Positions 36,708 through 45,102 of a stretch of DNA of 64,000 nucleotides are shown here, one piece after another. Position 1 is the stretch's first letter. Each line of letters opens with the position of its first letter. The notes below the pieces were generated by a model. That model was not told where the DNA came from, made no database searches, and saw nothing but the letters and a program-made list of their open reading frames with translations. This DNA is from Bacteroidota bacterium (GTDB lineage: Bacteria; Bacteroidota; Ignavibacteria; Kryptoniales; JAKASW01), in contig JAKAMG010000001.1 in the NCBI GenBank assembly GCA_021812985.1, positions 241,483 to 305,482 of the forward strand. The letters are read 5' to 3'. The translations under genes and the position numbers were made by a program.

Positions 36708-36765
36708 CGGTTGCGAGCCTGCATGCCGATGGCTGAGCAAGCGCATTGAGAAGCAGGTGAGTTTT

Positions 36766-36849
36766 GGGCGGACGCCGGAGTTGGAGAGCCGGGGCGGACT
36801 GTAAATCCGTTGGCTTACGCCTTAGAGGGTTCGAATCCCCCACCGCCCA
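36766..36849 (+). tRNA. tRNA-Tyr(GTA)
   Basis: 84 nt with the long variable arm of a class II tRNA (TTGGCTTACGCC region), anticodon loop CTGTAAA (GTA) and T loop TTCGAAT. Acceptor GGGCGGA pairs with ACCGCCC except for an A7-A66 mismatch; there is also a likely A50-C64 mismatch in the T stem, and T8 is not at the usual place. It may still be the functional tRNA-Tyr, since no other copy is in the window. The degenerate tRNA-Gly array begins at its 3' end. Confidence 0.85.
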
Positions 36850-37326
36850 CCGCGCTTTGTATCGGTAGAGTCATCCCGCAAGGCGGGATTGGTCGCGGGT
36901 TAGTTGGCTGGTCTCGCGGATTGAAAAGTCTGATTATGTACTGCGGGAGTAACTCAGTTGGTAGAGTCATCCCGCAAGGCGGGATTGGTCGCGGGTTCGT
37001 TGGCTGATCTCGCGGATTGAAAAGTCTGATTTTGTACTGCGGGAGTAACTCAGTTGGTAGAGTCATCCCGCAAGGCGGGATTGGTCGCGGGTTCGTTGGC
37101 TGATCTCGCGGATTGAAAAGTCTGATTTTGTACTGCGGGAGTAACTCAGTTGGTAGAGTCATCCCGCAAGGCGGGATTGGTCGCGGGTTCGTTGGCTGAT
37201 CTCGCGGATTGAAAAGTCTGATTTTGTACTGCGGGAGTAACTCAGTTGGTAGAGTCATCCCGCAAGGCGGGATTGGTCGCGGGTTCGCGGGCTGGTCTCG
37301 CGGTTTGAAAAGTCTGATTTTGTACT
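36847..37326 (+). repeat. Tandem array of five 96-bp tRNA-Gly-derived units
   Basis: Units start at 36847 (5' end degenerate, fused to the tRNA-Tyr end), 36943, 37039, 37135 and 37231, and the intact tRNA-Gly at 37327 continues the same 96-bp phase. Each full unit matches tRNA-Gly from the acceptor 5' strand (GCGGGAG) through the D arm and up to GCGGGTTCG of the T arm. In place of the ACAGC-loop-GCTGT anticodon arm it has ATCCCGC-AAG-GCGGGAT, a 17-nt hairpin of equal length. The 3' half is replaced by a spacer containing CTCGCGGATTGAAAAGTCTG and ending in TTTTGTACT, so no acceptor stem can close. The three central units look identical; the first and last differ at a few positions. Confidence 0.92.
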
Positions 37327-37399
37327 GCGGGAGTAACTCAGTTGGTAGAGTCACAGCCTTCCAAGCTGTTGGTCGCGGGTTCGAGTCCCGTCTCCCGCT
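37327..37399 (+). tRNA. tRNA-Gly(TCC)
   Basis: 73 nt with a complete cloverleaf: acceptor GCGGGAG with CTCCCGC, D arm ACTC/GAGT, anticodon stem ACAGC/GCTGT with loop CTTCCAA (TCC), and T stem GCGGG/CCCGT with loop TTCGAGT. CCA is not encoded. It is the only intact member of the 96-bp tandem series. Confidence 0.96.
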
Positions 37400-37506
37400 C
37401 TCACCCGAAGCGTCGAATCGGGTAAGCGTTGCTGGCCGCGCCGGAGCGTTTAGCTTCAGGAGTGGTGCGCGAGATATGCTGACTATTTCTTTTTAATGTT
37501 GTATCC

Positions 37507-37579
37507 GCTCACGTAGCTCAGCTGGTAGAGCAACGCCTTGGTAAGGCGTAGGTCACGGGTTCAAGTCCCGTCGTGAGCT
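37507..37579 (+). tRNA. tRNA-Thr(GGT)
   Basis: 73-nt cloverleaf: acceptor GCTCACG/CGTGAGC, D arm GCTC/GAGC, anticodon stem ACGCC/GGCGT with loop TTGGTAA (GGT), and T loop TTCAAGT. CCA is not encoded. It reads on toward rpmG, 52 nt downstream. Confidence 0.97.
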
Positions 37580-37631
37580 CGCATCACCTCCCGATAATAT
37601 TCGCGGCGTGGTGCTTAACAAAGGAAAAAGT

Positions 37632-37781
37632 ATGAGAGACATAATTACACTCGAATGCACTGTTTGCAAGCACAGGAACTATTCAACAACGAAGAATAAA
37701 AGAAAGCAGACGGGTAGAGTCGAGTACAAGAAATATTGCCGTTTCTGCAACAAGCACACGTCGCACAAGGAGACGAAGTAA
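37632..37781 (+). CDS. rpmG: 50S ribosomal protein L33
   Basis: 49 aa from ATG 37632 with an AAGGAAAAAG site before it. The protein begins [20 protein letters not shown] and ends [16 protein letters not shown]. Both CxxC pairs are kept, so this is the zinc-binding form of L33. It lies between tRNA-Thr(GGT) and tRNA-Trp, the common bacterial arrangement ahead of secE-nusG. Confidence 0.95.
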   Translation: MRDIITLECTVCKHRNYSTTKNKRKQTGRVEYKKYCRFCNKHTSHKETK

Positions 37782-37861
37782 TAGTCCTCAGTCTTTGATT
37801 TTGAATCCTTGTAAGAGGCGCGAAATCGGGACATTAGGGCTTAATAATACGAATGTGAGAT

Positions 37862-37934
<73 letters not shown>

Positions 37935-38075
37935 CTTGCACGCCGAGGTGCCTGTCTTCATCGGGAGACATGTCTCTGGCGGATTTGCGAACCAGGGCCT
38001 GCGAACGCGGGGAATCTCTGGTTTGTGCCCGCTAAGACGTTCAGGCACGCAAACGTGCGGAATTGAGGAAGGAAA

Positions 38076-38258
38076 ATGAGAGACAAAATCATCGGGTTCT
38101 TCGACGATGTGGTCAAGGAGATGAAGAAGGTCACCTGGCCAACGAAGGACGAATTGAAAGACTTCACGTCTGTCGTGCTCGTTGCCACGCTGATCATGGC
38201 CGTATTTATTTATGCGGTTGATACGATTGTTAATCTTGCGCTTAGGTACATTTTATGA
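38076..38258 (+). CDS. secE: Preprotein translocase subunit SecE
   Basis: 60 aa, the short one-helix form. The amphipathic part VVKEMKKVTWPTKDELKDF is the family signature, followed by one membrane helix (VVLVATLIMAVFIYAVDTI). It clamps SecY in the inner membrane. Its stop overlaps the nusG ATG (ATGA); the secE-nusG pair is near-universal. Confidence 0.96.
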   Translation: MRDKIIGFFDDVVKEMKKVTWPTKDELKDFTSVVLVATLIMAVFIYAVDTIVNLALRYIL

Positions 38259-38842
38259 GCGAAGGACCGGTCGAGAAGAAAGAGAAGGTCGAGCCGGCGA
38301 AGGTATCCACCAAAAGGTGGTACGTTGTGCGCACTTACTCCGGACAGGAGAATAAGGCGGTTGCTTATCTCGAAAGCCAGCTGAAGGAGTCAGACCTTCA
38401 CGAGAAGTTTGGCGAGGTAGTTATCCCGACTGAGAAGGTGCCGACCATCAGCGAAAGCGGCAAGAAGAAAGTGAAGACCCGGAATTTCATGCCGGGTTAT
38501 GTCATGATCGAAGCCGAAATGGACGAAAGGGTGAAAGGGTTCATACTAAGTGTCCCCTCGATTATTAGTTTCGTCGGGCCGAAGGGGGATCCGAGTCCGC
38601 TGCGTCCAGACGAAGTCGTCCGCATGAAGGGCAGGATTGATGAGCACGAGGAGCGGCAGGTCATGGAAGTGCCGTTCAAGATGGGAGACAAGGTCAAGGT
38701 CACGAGTGGACCGTTCTCCACATTCAAGGGAGAGGTTTCGGAGGTAAATGAGGACCGTATGAAGCTGAAGGTTACGGTTACGATTTTTGGCCGCCCGACT
38801 CCCGTCGAGTTGAGTTTTACAGAAGTTGAACTAGAGAGATAA
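38255..38842 (+). CDS. nusG: Transcription termination/antitermination factor NusG
   Basis: 195 aa. The NGN domain starts at KRWYVVRTYSGQENKA (about residue 20), and the C-terminal KOW domain carries GDKVKVTSGPFSTFKGEV near residue 145. The first 18 residues are a charged extension. It binds RNA polymerase and couples it to Rho or ribosomes. It precedes rplK by 12 nt. Confidence 0.96.
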   Translation: MSEGPVEKKEKVEPAKVSTKRWYVVRTYSGQENKAVAYLESQLKESDLHEKFGEVVIPTEKVPTISESGKKKVKTRNFMPGYVMIEAEMDERVKGFILSVPSIISFVGPKGDPSPLRPDEVVRMKGRIDEHEERQVMEVPFKMGDKVKVTSGPFSTFKGEVSEVNEDRMKLKVTVTIFGRPTPVELSFTEVELER

Positions 38843-38854
38843 TTCAGGTGAACA

Positions 38855-39280
38855 ATGGCTAAGAAAGTAGTTGGCTTCGTTAAGTTGCAGATACCCGCCG
38901 GTCAGGCGACGCCTGCCCCGCCAGTTGGTCCGGCGCTCGGTCAGAAGGGCGTGAACATTATGGAGTTCTGCAAGCAGTTCAATGCTCGCACGCAGGACAA
39001 GCAGGGCCTCATCATTCCCGTGGTGATCACTGTTTATTCGGATAAGTCGTTCACGTTCATCACGAAGACTCCGCCTGCCGCCGTCCTTCTCGTCAAAGAG
39101 GCGAAGATCGAAAAAGGTTCCGGCGAGCCCAATCGCGTGAAGGTTGCGAAGGTGACGCGCGAGCAGGTGAAGAAGATCGCTGAGATGAAGATGCCGGATC
39201 TCAACACTACCGACGTGGATGCTGCGATAAGCATGGTTGCCGGTACAGCGCGCAGTATGGGAATACTGGTCGAAGGTTAA
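38855..39280 (+). CDS. rplK: 50S ribosomal protein L11
   Basis: 141 aa, standard length. The N-terminal [20 protein letters not shown] holds the proline-rich linker that meets thiostrepton-type ligands, and the C-terminus [16 protein letters not shown] binds the 23S GTPase centre. First gene of the rplKAJL group. Confidence 0.97.
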   Translation: MAKKVVGFVKLQIPAGQATPAPPVGPALGQKGVNIMEFCKQFNARTQDKQGLIIPVVITVYSDKSFTFITKTPPAAVLLVKEAKIEKGSGEPNRVKVAKVTREQVKKIAEMKMPDLNTTDVDAAISMVAGTARSMGILVEG

Positions 39281-39299
39281 AGGAGAAGAGTTTAAAGAT

Positions 39300-40001
39300 A
39301 TGAAACAGAGCAAGCGAATCAAGGAAGCCACCAAGCTGGTGGACAAGGCTAAGGAATACACCGTCGAAGAGGCGGTGGAAAAGATAAAGTCGACGGCCAA
39401 AGCAAAGTTCGACGAGACGGTGGATATAGCGGTCCGCCTTGGCGTCGACCCGCGCCACGCCGATCAGGCTGTGAGAGGAACTGTTTCGCTTCCGCATGGA
39501 ATCGGCAAAACAGTGCGCGTCCTGGTTGTTACCAAACAGACGCAGAAGCAGGACGAAGCTCGTCAGGCCGGTGCCGATCACGTGGGATTTGATGACTACC
39601 TGAAGAAGCTTCAGGATGGCTGGTCAGATATCGATGTCATTGTCGCGACGCCGGATTCGATGGCTGATGTCGGCAAGCTTGGAAAGGTACTTGGCCCGAA
39701 GGGGCTTATGCCGAACCCGAAGAGTGGTACGGTTACCCCGGATGTGGCGAAGGCTGTCTCTGAAATCAAGGCTGGCAAGATCGAGTTCAGAGTCGACAAG
39801 GCGGGAAATCTTCACGCCGTTGTCGGGAAGGCATCCTTTGATGCCCAGAAGCTCGTGGACAACGTGAACTCCTTCCTTGCCGCGGTTAACAGGTTGAAGC
39901 CGTCGTCGTCAAAAGGACAGTACATAAAGAACGTAGCGATATCATCGACGATGGGGCCGTCTGTCAGGATCGACAAGACGCTTGCCGCAAGCATACACTA
40001 A
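39300..40001 (+). CDS. rplA: 50S ribosomal protein L1
   Basis: 233 aa from the ATG at 39300 (AAAGGAGAAG site upstream). A longer in-frame start at 39237 lies inside rplK and is rejected. Signature regions are [20 protein letters not shown] and [21 protein letters not shown]1 forms the L1 stalk and is often an autoregulatory repressor of rplKA. Confidence 0.97.
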   Translation: MKQSKRIKEATKLVDKAKEYTVEEAVEKIKSTAKAKFDETVDIAVRLGVDPRHADQAVRGTVSLPHGIGKTVRVLVVTKQTQKQDEARQAGADHVGFDDYLKKLQDGWSDIDVIVATPDSMADVGKLGKVLGPKGLMPNPKSGTVTPDVAKAVSEIKAGKIEFRVDKAGNLHAVVGKASFDAQKLVDNVNSFLAAVNRLKPSSSKGQYIKNVAISSTMGPSVRIDKTLAASIH

Positions 40002-40030
40002 GAGTTTACGCACCAAAATGCTTCTAAGCC

Positions 40031-40054
40031 ATTCCGGAGTCCTACCTTCGGAAT
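40031..40054 (+). promoter_or_regulatory. Possible L10-leader hairpin upstream of rplJ
   Basis: ATTCCG (40031-40036) and CGGAAT (40049-40054) flank a 12-nt loop in the 82-bp rplA-rplJ gap. Many bacteria place an L10-binding autoregulatory leader here. The hairpin is short and I cannot identify the kink-turn, so this is tentative. Confidence 0.3.
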
Positions 40055-40083
40055 TGGAGTAATGTCAAATATCTGAGGAAAAG

Positions 40084-40614
40084 ATGAAAAAGGATGAAAA
40101 GGAACAAGTCGTCACGGGAGTGACGGAGCTGGTGTCCAATTCAAGCAGTCTTTTCTTCACAGACTTTGCGGGAATGACTGTCGCGGAGAGTAATGATCTG
40201 CGGCGAGAGTTCCAGAAGAACGGGATTAAGTATCGGGTTGTGAAGAACACCCTGATCAAGAAGGCGATGAAGAGCCTCTCGTCAGACGAGTCGGCTTTTC
40301 AGTATCTGGTCGGACCGACCGGTATCGCGTTCGGCATGGAAGACCCGGTTGCACCCGCAAGAGTCCTGAAGAAATTCTTCGACAAGAGTCAGAAACCTGC
40401 CACGAAGGCGTTTGTCATCGACAAGCAGGTATTCGACGGGAAGAAACTGAATGAATTTGCATCAATGCCCACGAAGGCTGAGATGATCAGCGCGATTCTC
40501 GGGAGTTTGAACTCGCCGGTATCTGGTATTGCTGGGTCAATTTCGGCCGTGATGCGTGACTTGGTGGCGGTGCTCGACGCGGTGGAGAAGAAACTCCCTG
40601 CTCAGGCGTCGTAG
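40084..40614 (+). CDS. rplJ: 50S ribosomal protein L10
   Basis: 176 aa. The N-terminal RNA-binding part has LFFTDFAGMTVAESNDLRRE and YRVVKNTLIKKAM, and the C-terminal helix (AVMRDLVAVLDAVEKKL) binds L7/L12 dimers. It is the base of the ribosomal stalk. rplL follows after 34 nt with an AAAAGGAG site. Confidence 0.97.
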   Translation: MKKDEKEQVVTGVTELVSNSSSLFFTDFAGMTVAESNDLRREFQKNGIKYRVVKNTLIKKAMKSLSSDESAFQYLVGPTGIAFGMEDPVAPARVLKKFFDKSQKPATKAFVIDKQVFDGKKLNEFASMPTKAEMISAILGSLNSPVSGIAGSISAVMRDLVAVLDAVEKKLPAQAS

Positions 40615-40648
40615 GATACAACAAGAATTTTAAAAGGAGAAATAAGAA

Positions 40649-41035
40649 ATGTCAGAAGTAGTTCAAGAATTAGTGGATAAGATAAGCAAACTTACTCTCT
40701 TAGAAGCATCTGAGTTGAAGAAAGCACTGGAAGATAAGTTCGGCGTTACAGCGGCGGCTCCCGTCGTCGTTGCCGGAGCAGCGGCTGGAGCAGCGGCCGG
40801 TGCAGCGCCTGCGGCTGAAGAGAAGACTGAATTCGACGTCAACCTCGTCAGCGCTGGAGCCCAGAAGATAAACGTTATCAAAGTCGTCCGCGCGGCTACC
40901 GGTCTCGGTTTGAAGGAAGCCAAGGACCTCGTCGATGGCGCCCCGAAGGTTGTCAAGGAAGGCGTGTCGAAAGCAGATGCAGAGAAGCTGAAGAAGGAGC
41001 TGGAAGAGGCTGGCGCGACGGTCGAGCTGAAGTAA
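40649..41035 (+). CDS. rplL: 50S ribosomal protein L7/L12
   Basis: 128 aa. An N-terminal dimerisation helix pair, an Ala-rich hinge ([20 protein letters not shown], about residues 38-57), and the C-terminal factor-binding domain with [20 protein letters not shown]. It recruits elongation factors to the stalk. A perfect 15-bp inverted repeat follows before rpoB. Confidence 0.98.
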   Translation: MSEVVQELVDKISKLTLLEASELKKALEDKFGVTAAAPVVVAGAAAGAAAGAAPAAEEKTEFDVNLVSAGAQKINVIKVVRAATGLGLKEAKDLVDGAPKVVKEGVSKADAEKLKKELEEAGATVELK

Positions 41036-41090
41036 AGAACTTTAGCGGACTTCCGTACGTTTTCAAGAGTAGTGAAAACAGCCAATTCAG

Positions 41091-41122
41091 TAATCCGTCC
41101 CGACTCCAGTCGGGACGGATTA
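41091..41122 (+). promoter_or_regulatory. Perfect 15-bp inverted repeat between rplL and rpoB
   Basis: TAATCCGTCCCGACT (41091-41105) is exactly complementary to AGTCGGGACGGATTA (41108-41122) across a 2-nt gap. No T run follows, so it is not a classical intrinsic terminator. The position matches the rplL-rpoB attenuator and RNase III processing site of E. coli; a similar processing or partial-termination role is inferred. Confidence 0.7.
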
Positions 41123-41194
41123 CGTGTCTTTATAAGGGATATTCCGGCTACTCATTTCTCCCTTCGAAAAATCGTTTAAAGGAGTGTTATAGCT

Positions 41195-44100
41195 TTGAAG
41201 AACGTGAATTCTAACGGGCAGGACTCGGGGCGTGTAAACTTTGCGAAGATTCCTCAAAGAGTCGATTATCCGGATTTGCTCGATGTCCAAATCCAGTCGT
41301 TCAAGAGATTTTTGCAGGAAGACCTGTCGGCGAAGAAGCGCAGGCAGACCGGCCTCCAGGGAGTCTTTCAGGTCAACTTCCCCGTTTATGACAACAAGGA
41401 GCATTTCGCCCTCGACTTTGTAGAGTATAGCATCGAAAAGCCGAGATACGGCGTTGAAGAGTGCATCGAGAAGGGACTGACATATTCGGTCACCCTCAAG
41501 GCAAGGCTTCGTCTGGCGAGCAAAGATCCTGATCCCGGCAAGGAAGGTTTCATGGAGGCAAAGGAGCAGGAGGTTTACCTCGGTTCCATACCATACATGA
41601 CCGACCGTGCCACGTTTATCATAAACGGAGCGGAGCGAGTCGTCGTCAGCCAGCTTCACAGATCGCCCGGCGTCTTCTTCGTCGAGACTGAGCATCCGAA
41701 CGGCGCGAGAATCTGGAGCTCCAGGGTGATTCCCATGAGAGGGGCATGGCTCGAATTCACAACAGACATCAACAATGTTCTTTGGGTCTACATCGACCGC
41801 AAGAAGAAATTTTACGCGACGACTCTTCTCCGCGCCCTCGGGTATGAGAAGAATGAGGATATACTTGATCTCTTCCATCAGGTGGAGGAGGTCAATATCG
41901 GTAAGATGGAAAATGAGGAGCTTCTAGGAAGAAGGCTCGTCGGCGATGTCGTTGATACGAAAACCGGCGAAGTCATCATCGATACATCCGATGCGTCCCT
42001 CGAAGAGTTGAAGCTTACCGAGGAGCAAATCGAGCTCATAAAGAGCGCGAACGTCAAGAAGCTGCGTCTCTTGAAGACTACCCGCAAGGGTGATGATCCG
42101 ATTCTCCTGAACACGATAAGGGAAGATTCGACGAGCTCGAGCGAAGGTGCACTGAAAAAGATTTACGAGGAGCTTAGGTCCGTGGAAGCGCAGGATGCGG
42201 AAACGGCCAGGGGCCTTCTCGAAAAGATGTTCTTCAGCGAGAAGAGGTACGATCTTGGGAACGTTGGTCGTTACAGGATGAACGCCAAGCTCACTCTAGA
42301 GATCCCGACAACTACGACGGTCCTTACGAAGGATGATATCGTTGCCATTATCGACTATATGCTCAAACTGAGACGAGACGAGGGCCAGATAGACGATATC
42401 GATCACCTCGGCAACAGGCGCGTCAAGACCGTCGGTGAACAGCTTGAGTCGCAGTTCAATCTAGCTCTGACCAGAATGGTCCGCAACGTCAAGGAGCGGA
42501 TGAACATACACGACGAGGAGAATTTCACCCCGCAGGGTCTCGTCAACGCGCGCGTTATAACCACTGTGCTGAACTCATTCTTCGGAACGAGTCAGCTTTC
42601 GCAGTTCATGGACCAGACCAATCCTCTCGCGGAGATGACGCACAAGCGTAGGATGAGCGCCCTTGGACCAGGAGGTCTTACGAGGGAGCGCGCCGGCTTC
42701 GAGGTTCGCGACGTTCACTATACCCACTACGGCCGTCTCTGCCCGATCGAGACGCCGGAAGGTCCGAATATTGGGCTTATCTCGTCACTTGCCGTGCACG
42801 GCAGGGTGAACGACTTCGGTTTCATCGAGACTCCCTACTTCAAGGTCGTAAACGGAGCTGTCACCGAAGAGATCGTCTTCCTCAGCGCCGCTCAGGAAGA
42901 TGAGTATAAGATCGCGCAGGCAAATACAGAAGTCGACGAAAAGGGAAGGCTCATTGGCGAGCGCGTACGCGCGAGGCACCACGGTGACTTCATATTGGAA
43001 AAGCCGGGTGAAGTCCACTTCATGGATATTGCCACCAACCAGATCGTCAGTCCCGCCGCGGCTTTGATCCCGTTCCTCGAGCATGACGACGCGAACCGCG
43101 CCCTCATGGGAGCGAACATGCAACGCCAGGCCGTGCCTCTTATCGCCAGCGAGGCACCGGTCGTCGGTACCGGAATGGAACGCAGGGTCGCAGTTGATTC
43201 GAGGACCCTCGTCACGGCTGAACACGACGGCGTCGTTGTCGAAGTTGACGGCAGTCACCTTGTCGTCAAGTATGACATCAATGAGAGGTCAGACGAGGTT
43301 GTGTCAAGTTTCGAGGACCTTAGGACTGCGGAATACAAGCTCAGGAAGTTTTTCAGAACGAACCAGGACACTACGGTCAATCAGAAGCCGCTCGTCAAAA
43401 TAGGTCAGCGGTTCAAGAAGGGCGATGTCCTGGCCGATGGATGCTCAACCGAGAAGGGCGAGCTCGCGCTCGGCAGGAACGTGCTGGTGGCGTTCATGCC
43501 ATGGCACGGTTATAATTTTGAGGATGCTGTCATAGTGAGCGAGGACATCGTCTCCCGTGACGCATTCACGTCCATTCACATTCAGTCGCTCGAGACGAGC
43601 GTCAGGGATACTAAACGTGGCGAAGAAGAGCTCACGCGCGACATACCGAACGTATCCGAAGAGATGACCAAGGACCTCGACGACAACGGTATTATCAGGG
43701 TCGGAGCGGAAGTCCATGAAAACGACATCCTCGTCGGGAAGATAACGCCAAAGGGCGAGACCGACGTTACTCCCGAGGAGAAGCTTCTTCGGGCGATATT
43801 CGGAGACAAAGCGGGCGACGTTAAGGACGCCTCTCTTAAGGCGCCCCCGGGAATGCGTGGCGTTGTCATCGATACCAAGCTTTTCTCTAGAAAGAAGAAG
43901 GATGCTGAGTCCAAGAAGGAAGAGAAGAAGAGACTCGAGGAAATCGAAAAATGGCTGAAGGCCGCGAAGACCGAGGTCCAGGAAAAACTCGTGGACAAGC
44001 TTACCGCACTGCTCGAAGAGGAGACTTCCACGGGCATACGCGCGAAGGATGGTTCGGTCGTAATCAGGAGCGGAACCTCGCTCAAGAGGGAAACATTTCA

Positions 44101-45037
44101 GAAGATCGATGACCTCGAGAGGCTTGATTTTAGCGAACCGTGGGTGGATAACGCTCGCAAGAACAGGCTTATCGAGCAGATATACAAGAACTATCATACT
44201 CGCGTTCTGGATCTCGAAGAAGAGGCCCGCCGCGAGCGAAACAAGGCGATAACCGGTGATGAACTTCCTCCCGGAATCGTCCAGCTTGCGAAGGTCTATG
44301 TTGCCTCGAAGCGCAAACTTCAGGTCGGAGACAAGATGGCGGGAAGACACGGCAACAAGGGTGTTGTGTCGATAGTCGTACCCAAGGAAGACATGCCTTT
44401 CCTGCCGGATGGAACGCCGGTACAGATGGTGCTGAACCCGCTTGGCGTGCCATCACGTATGAACATCGGACAGCTGTATGAGACGGCCCTCGGTTGGGCG
44501 GCTAAGAAGCTCGGCGTGAAGTACGCTTCTCCGATATTCGACGGCGCGACCTGGGAAGAAGTCGCCGACGAACTCCGCAAGGCCGGCCTGAACGAGAATT
44601 CGAAGACTGTCCTTTACGATGGTAAGAGCGGTGAGAAGTTCTCTAACGAAGTGACAGTTGGGTATATGTACATGATGAAGCTGGACCACCTTGTGGAGGA
44701 CAAGATACACGCCCGTTCGACCGGACAGTACTCGCTCATCACGCAGCAGCCGTTGGGTGGGAAGGCGCAGTTCGGCGGACAGAGGTTTGGAGAGATGGAA
44801 GTCTGGGCTCTAGAAGCCTACGGCGCGTCGCACGTCCTGCAGGAAATGTTGACGGTAAAGAGCGATGACGTTCCCGGCAGATCGAAGCTCTTTGAATCCC
44901 TGGTCAAGGGAGAGAACACTCCAGAGCCCGGTATACCGGAGGCGTTCAGCGTACTGGTCCGCGAGCTTCAAGGCCTTGGCCTCGAAGTGAAGGTAATGCA
45001 CGATGGTGAATTCGCGAGAAGTGATGACCGGAAGTAA
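41195..45037 (+). CDS. rpoB: DNA-directed RNA polymerase beta subunit
   Basis: 1280 aa. The start is a TTG at 41195 with an AAAGGAG site 10 nt upstream. The rifampicin region is intact ([20 protein letters not shown], then [20 protein letters not shown]), and [13 protein letters not shown] and [19 protein letters not shown] are present near the C-terminus. A Lys/Glu-rich insertion ([20 protein letters not shown], near residue 895) fits a lineage-specific insert. It forms half of the polymerase active-site cleft and is co-transcribed with rpoC. Confidence 0.98.
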   Translation: MKNVNSNGQDSGRVNFAKIPQRVDYPDLLDVQIQSFKRFLQEDLSAKKRRQTGLQGVFQVNFPVYDNKEHFALDFVEYSIEKPRYGVEECIEKGLTYSVTLKARLRLASKDPDPGKEGFMEAKEQEVYLGSIPYMTDRATFIINGAERVVVSQLHRSPGVFFVETEHPNGARIWSSRVIPMRGAWLEFTTDINNVLWVYIDRKKKFYATTLLRALGYEKNEDILDLFHQVEEVNIGKMENEELLGRRLVGDVVDTKTGEVIIDTSDASLEELKLTEEQIELIKSANVKKLRLLKTTRKGDDPILLNTIREDSTSSSEGALKKIYEELRSVEAQDAETARGLLEKMFFSEKRYDLGNVGRYRMNAKLTLEIPTTTTVLTKDDIVAIIDYMLKLRRDEGQIDDIDHLGNRRVKTVGEQLESQFNLALTRMVRNVKERMNIHDEENFTPQGLVNARVITTVLNSFFGTSQLSQFMDQTNPLAEMTHKRRMSALGPGGLTRERAGFEVRDVHYTHYGRLCPIETPEGPNIGLISSLAVHGRVNDFGFIETPYFKVVNGAVTEEIVFLSAAQEDEYKIAQANTEVDEKGRLIGERVRARHHGDFILEKPGEVHFMDIATNQIVSPAAALIPFLEHDDANRALMGANMQRQAVPLIASEAPVVGTGMERRVAVDSRTLVTAEHDGVVVEVDGSHLVVKYDINERSDEVVSSFEDLRTAEYKLRKFFRTNQDTTVNQKPLVKIGQRFKKGDVLADGCSTEKGELALGRNVLVAFMPWHGYNFEDAVIVSEDIVSRDAFTSIHIQSLETSVRDTKRGEEELTRDIPNVSEEMTKDLDDNGIIRVGAEVHENDILVGKITPKGETDVTPEEKLLRAIFGDKAGDVKDASLKAPPGMRGVVIDTKLFSRKKKDAESKKEEKKRLEEIEKWLKAAKTEVQEKLVDKLTALLEEETSTGIRAKDGSVVIRSGTSLKRETFQKIDDLERLDFSEPWVDNARKNRLIEQIYKNYHTRVLDLEEEARRERNKAITGDELPPGIVQLAKVYVASKRKLQVGDKMAGRHGNKGVVSIVVPKEDMPFLPDGTPVQMVLNPLGVPSRMNIGQLYETALGWAAKKLGVKYASPIFDGATWEEVADELRKAGLNENSKTVLYDGKSGEKFSNEVTVGYMYMMKLDHLVEDKIHARSTGQYSLITQQPLGGKAQFGGQRFGEMEVWALEAYGASHVLQEMLTVKSDDVPGRSKLFESLVKGENTPEPGIPEAFSVLVRELQGLGLEVKVMHDGEFARSDDRK

Positions 45038-45102
45038 AGACTTTATGATCCCTGGCAGACCTGGTCTGCAAGGGAGTGTTATAAAAATTGGAGGTTTCTT
45101 TA

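Noticed and set aside
36847..37326. CRISPR array
   Set aside because: The units are contiguous and nearly identical over the full 96 bp, with no unique spacers, and match the adjacent tRNA-Gly. No cas genes are present.
36815..37354. A 179-residue minus-strand reading frame made of 32-residue repeats
   Set aside because: It is a by-product of the 96-bp tRNA-Gly-derived array (96 is divisible by 3). It has no ribosome site and overlaps tRNA-Tyr and tRNA-Gly.
39237..39299. N-terminal extension of rplA
   Set aside because: Lies largely inside rplK and lacks a ribosome site; the ATG at 39300 has one and gives the standard L1 start.
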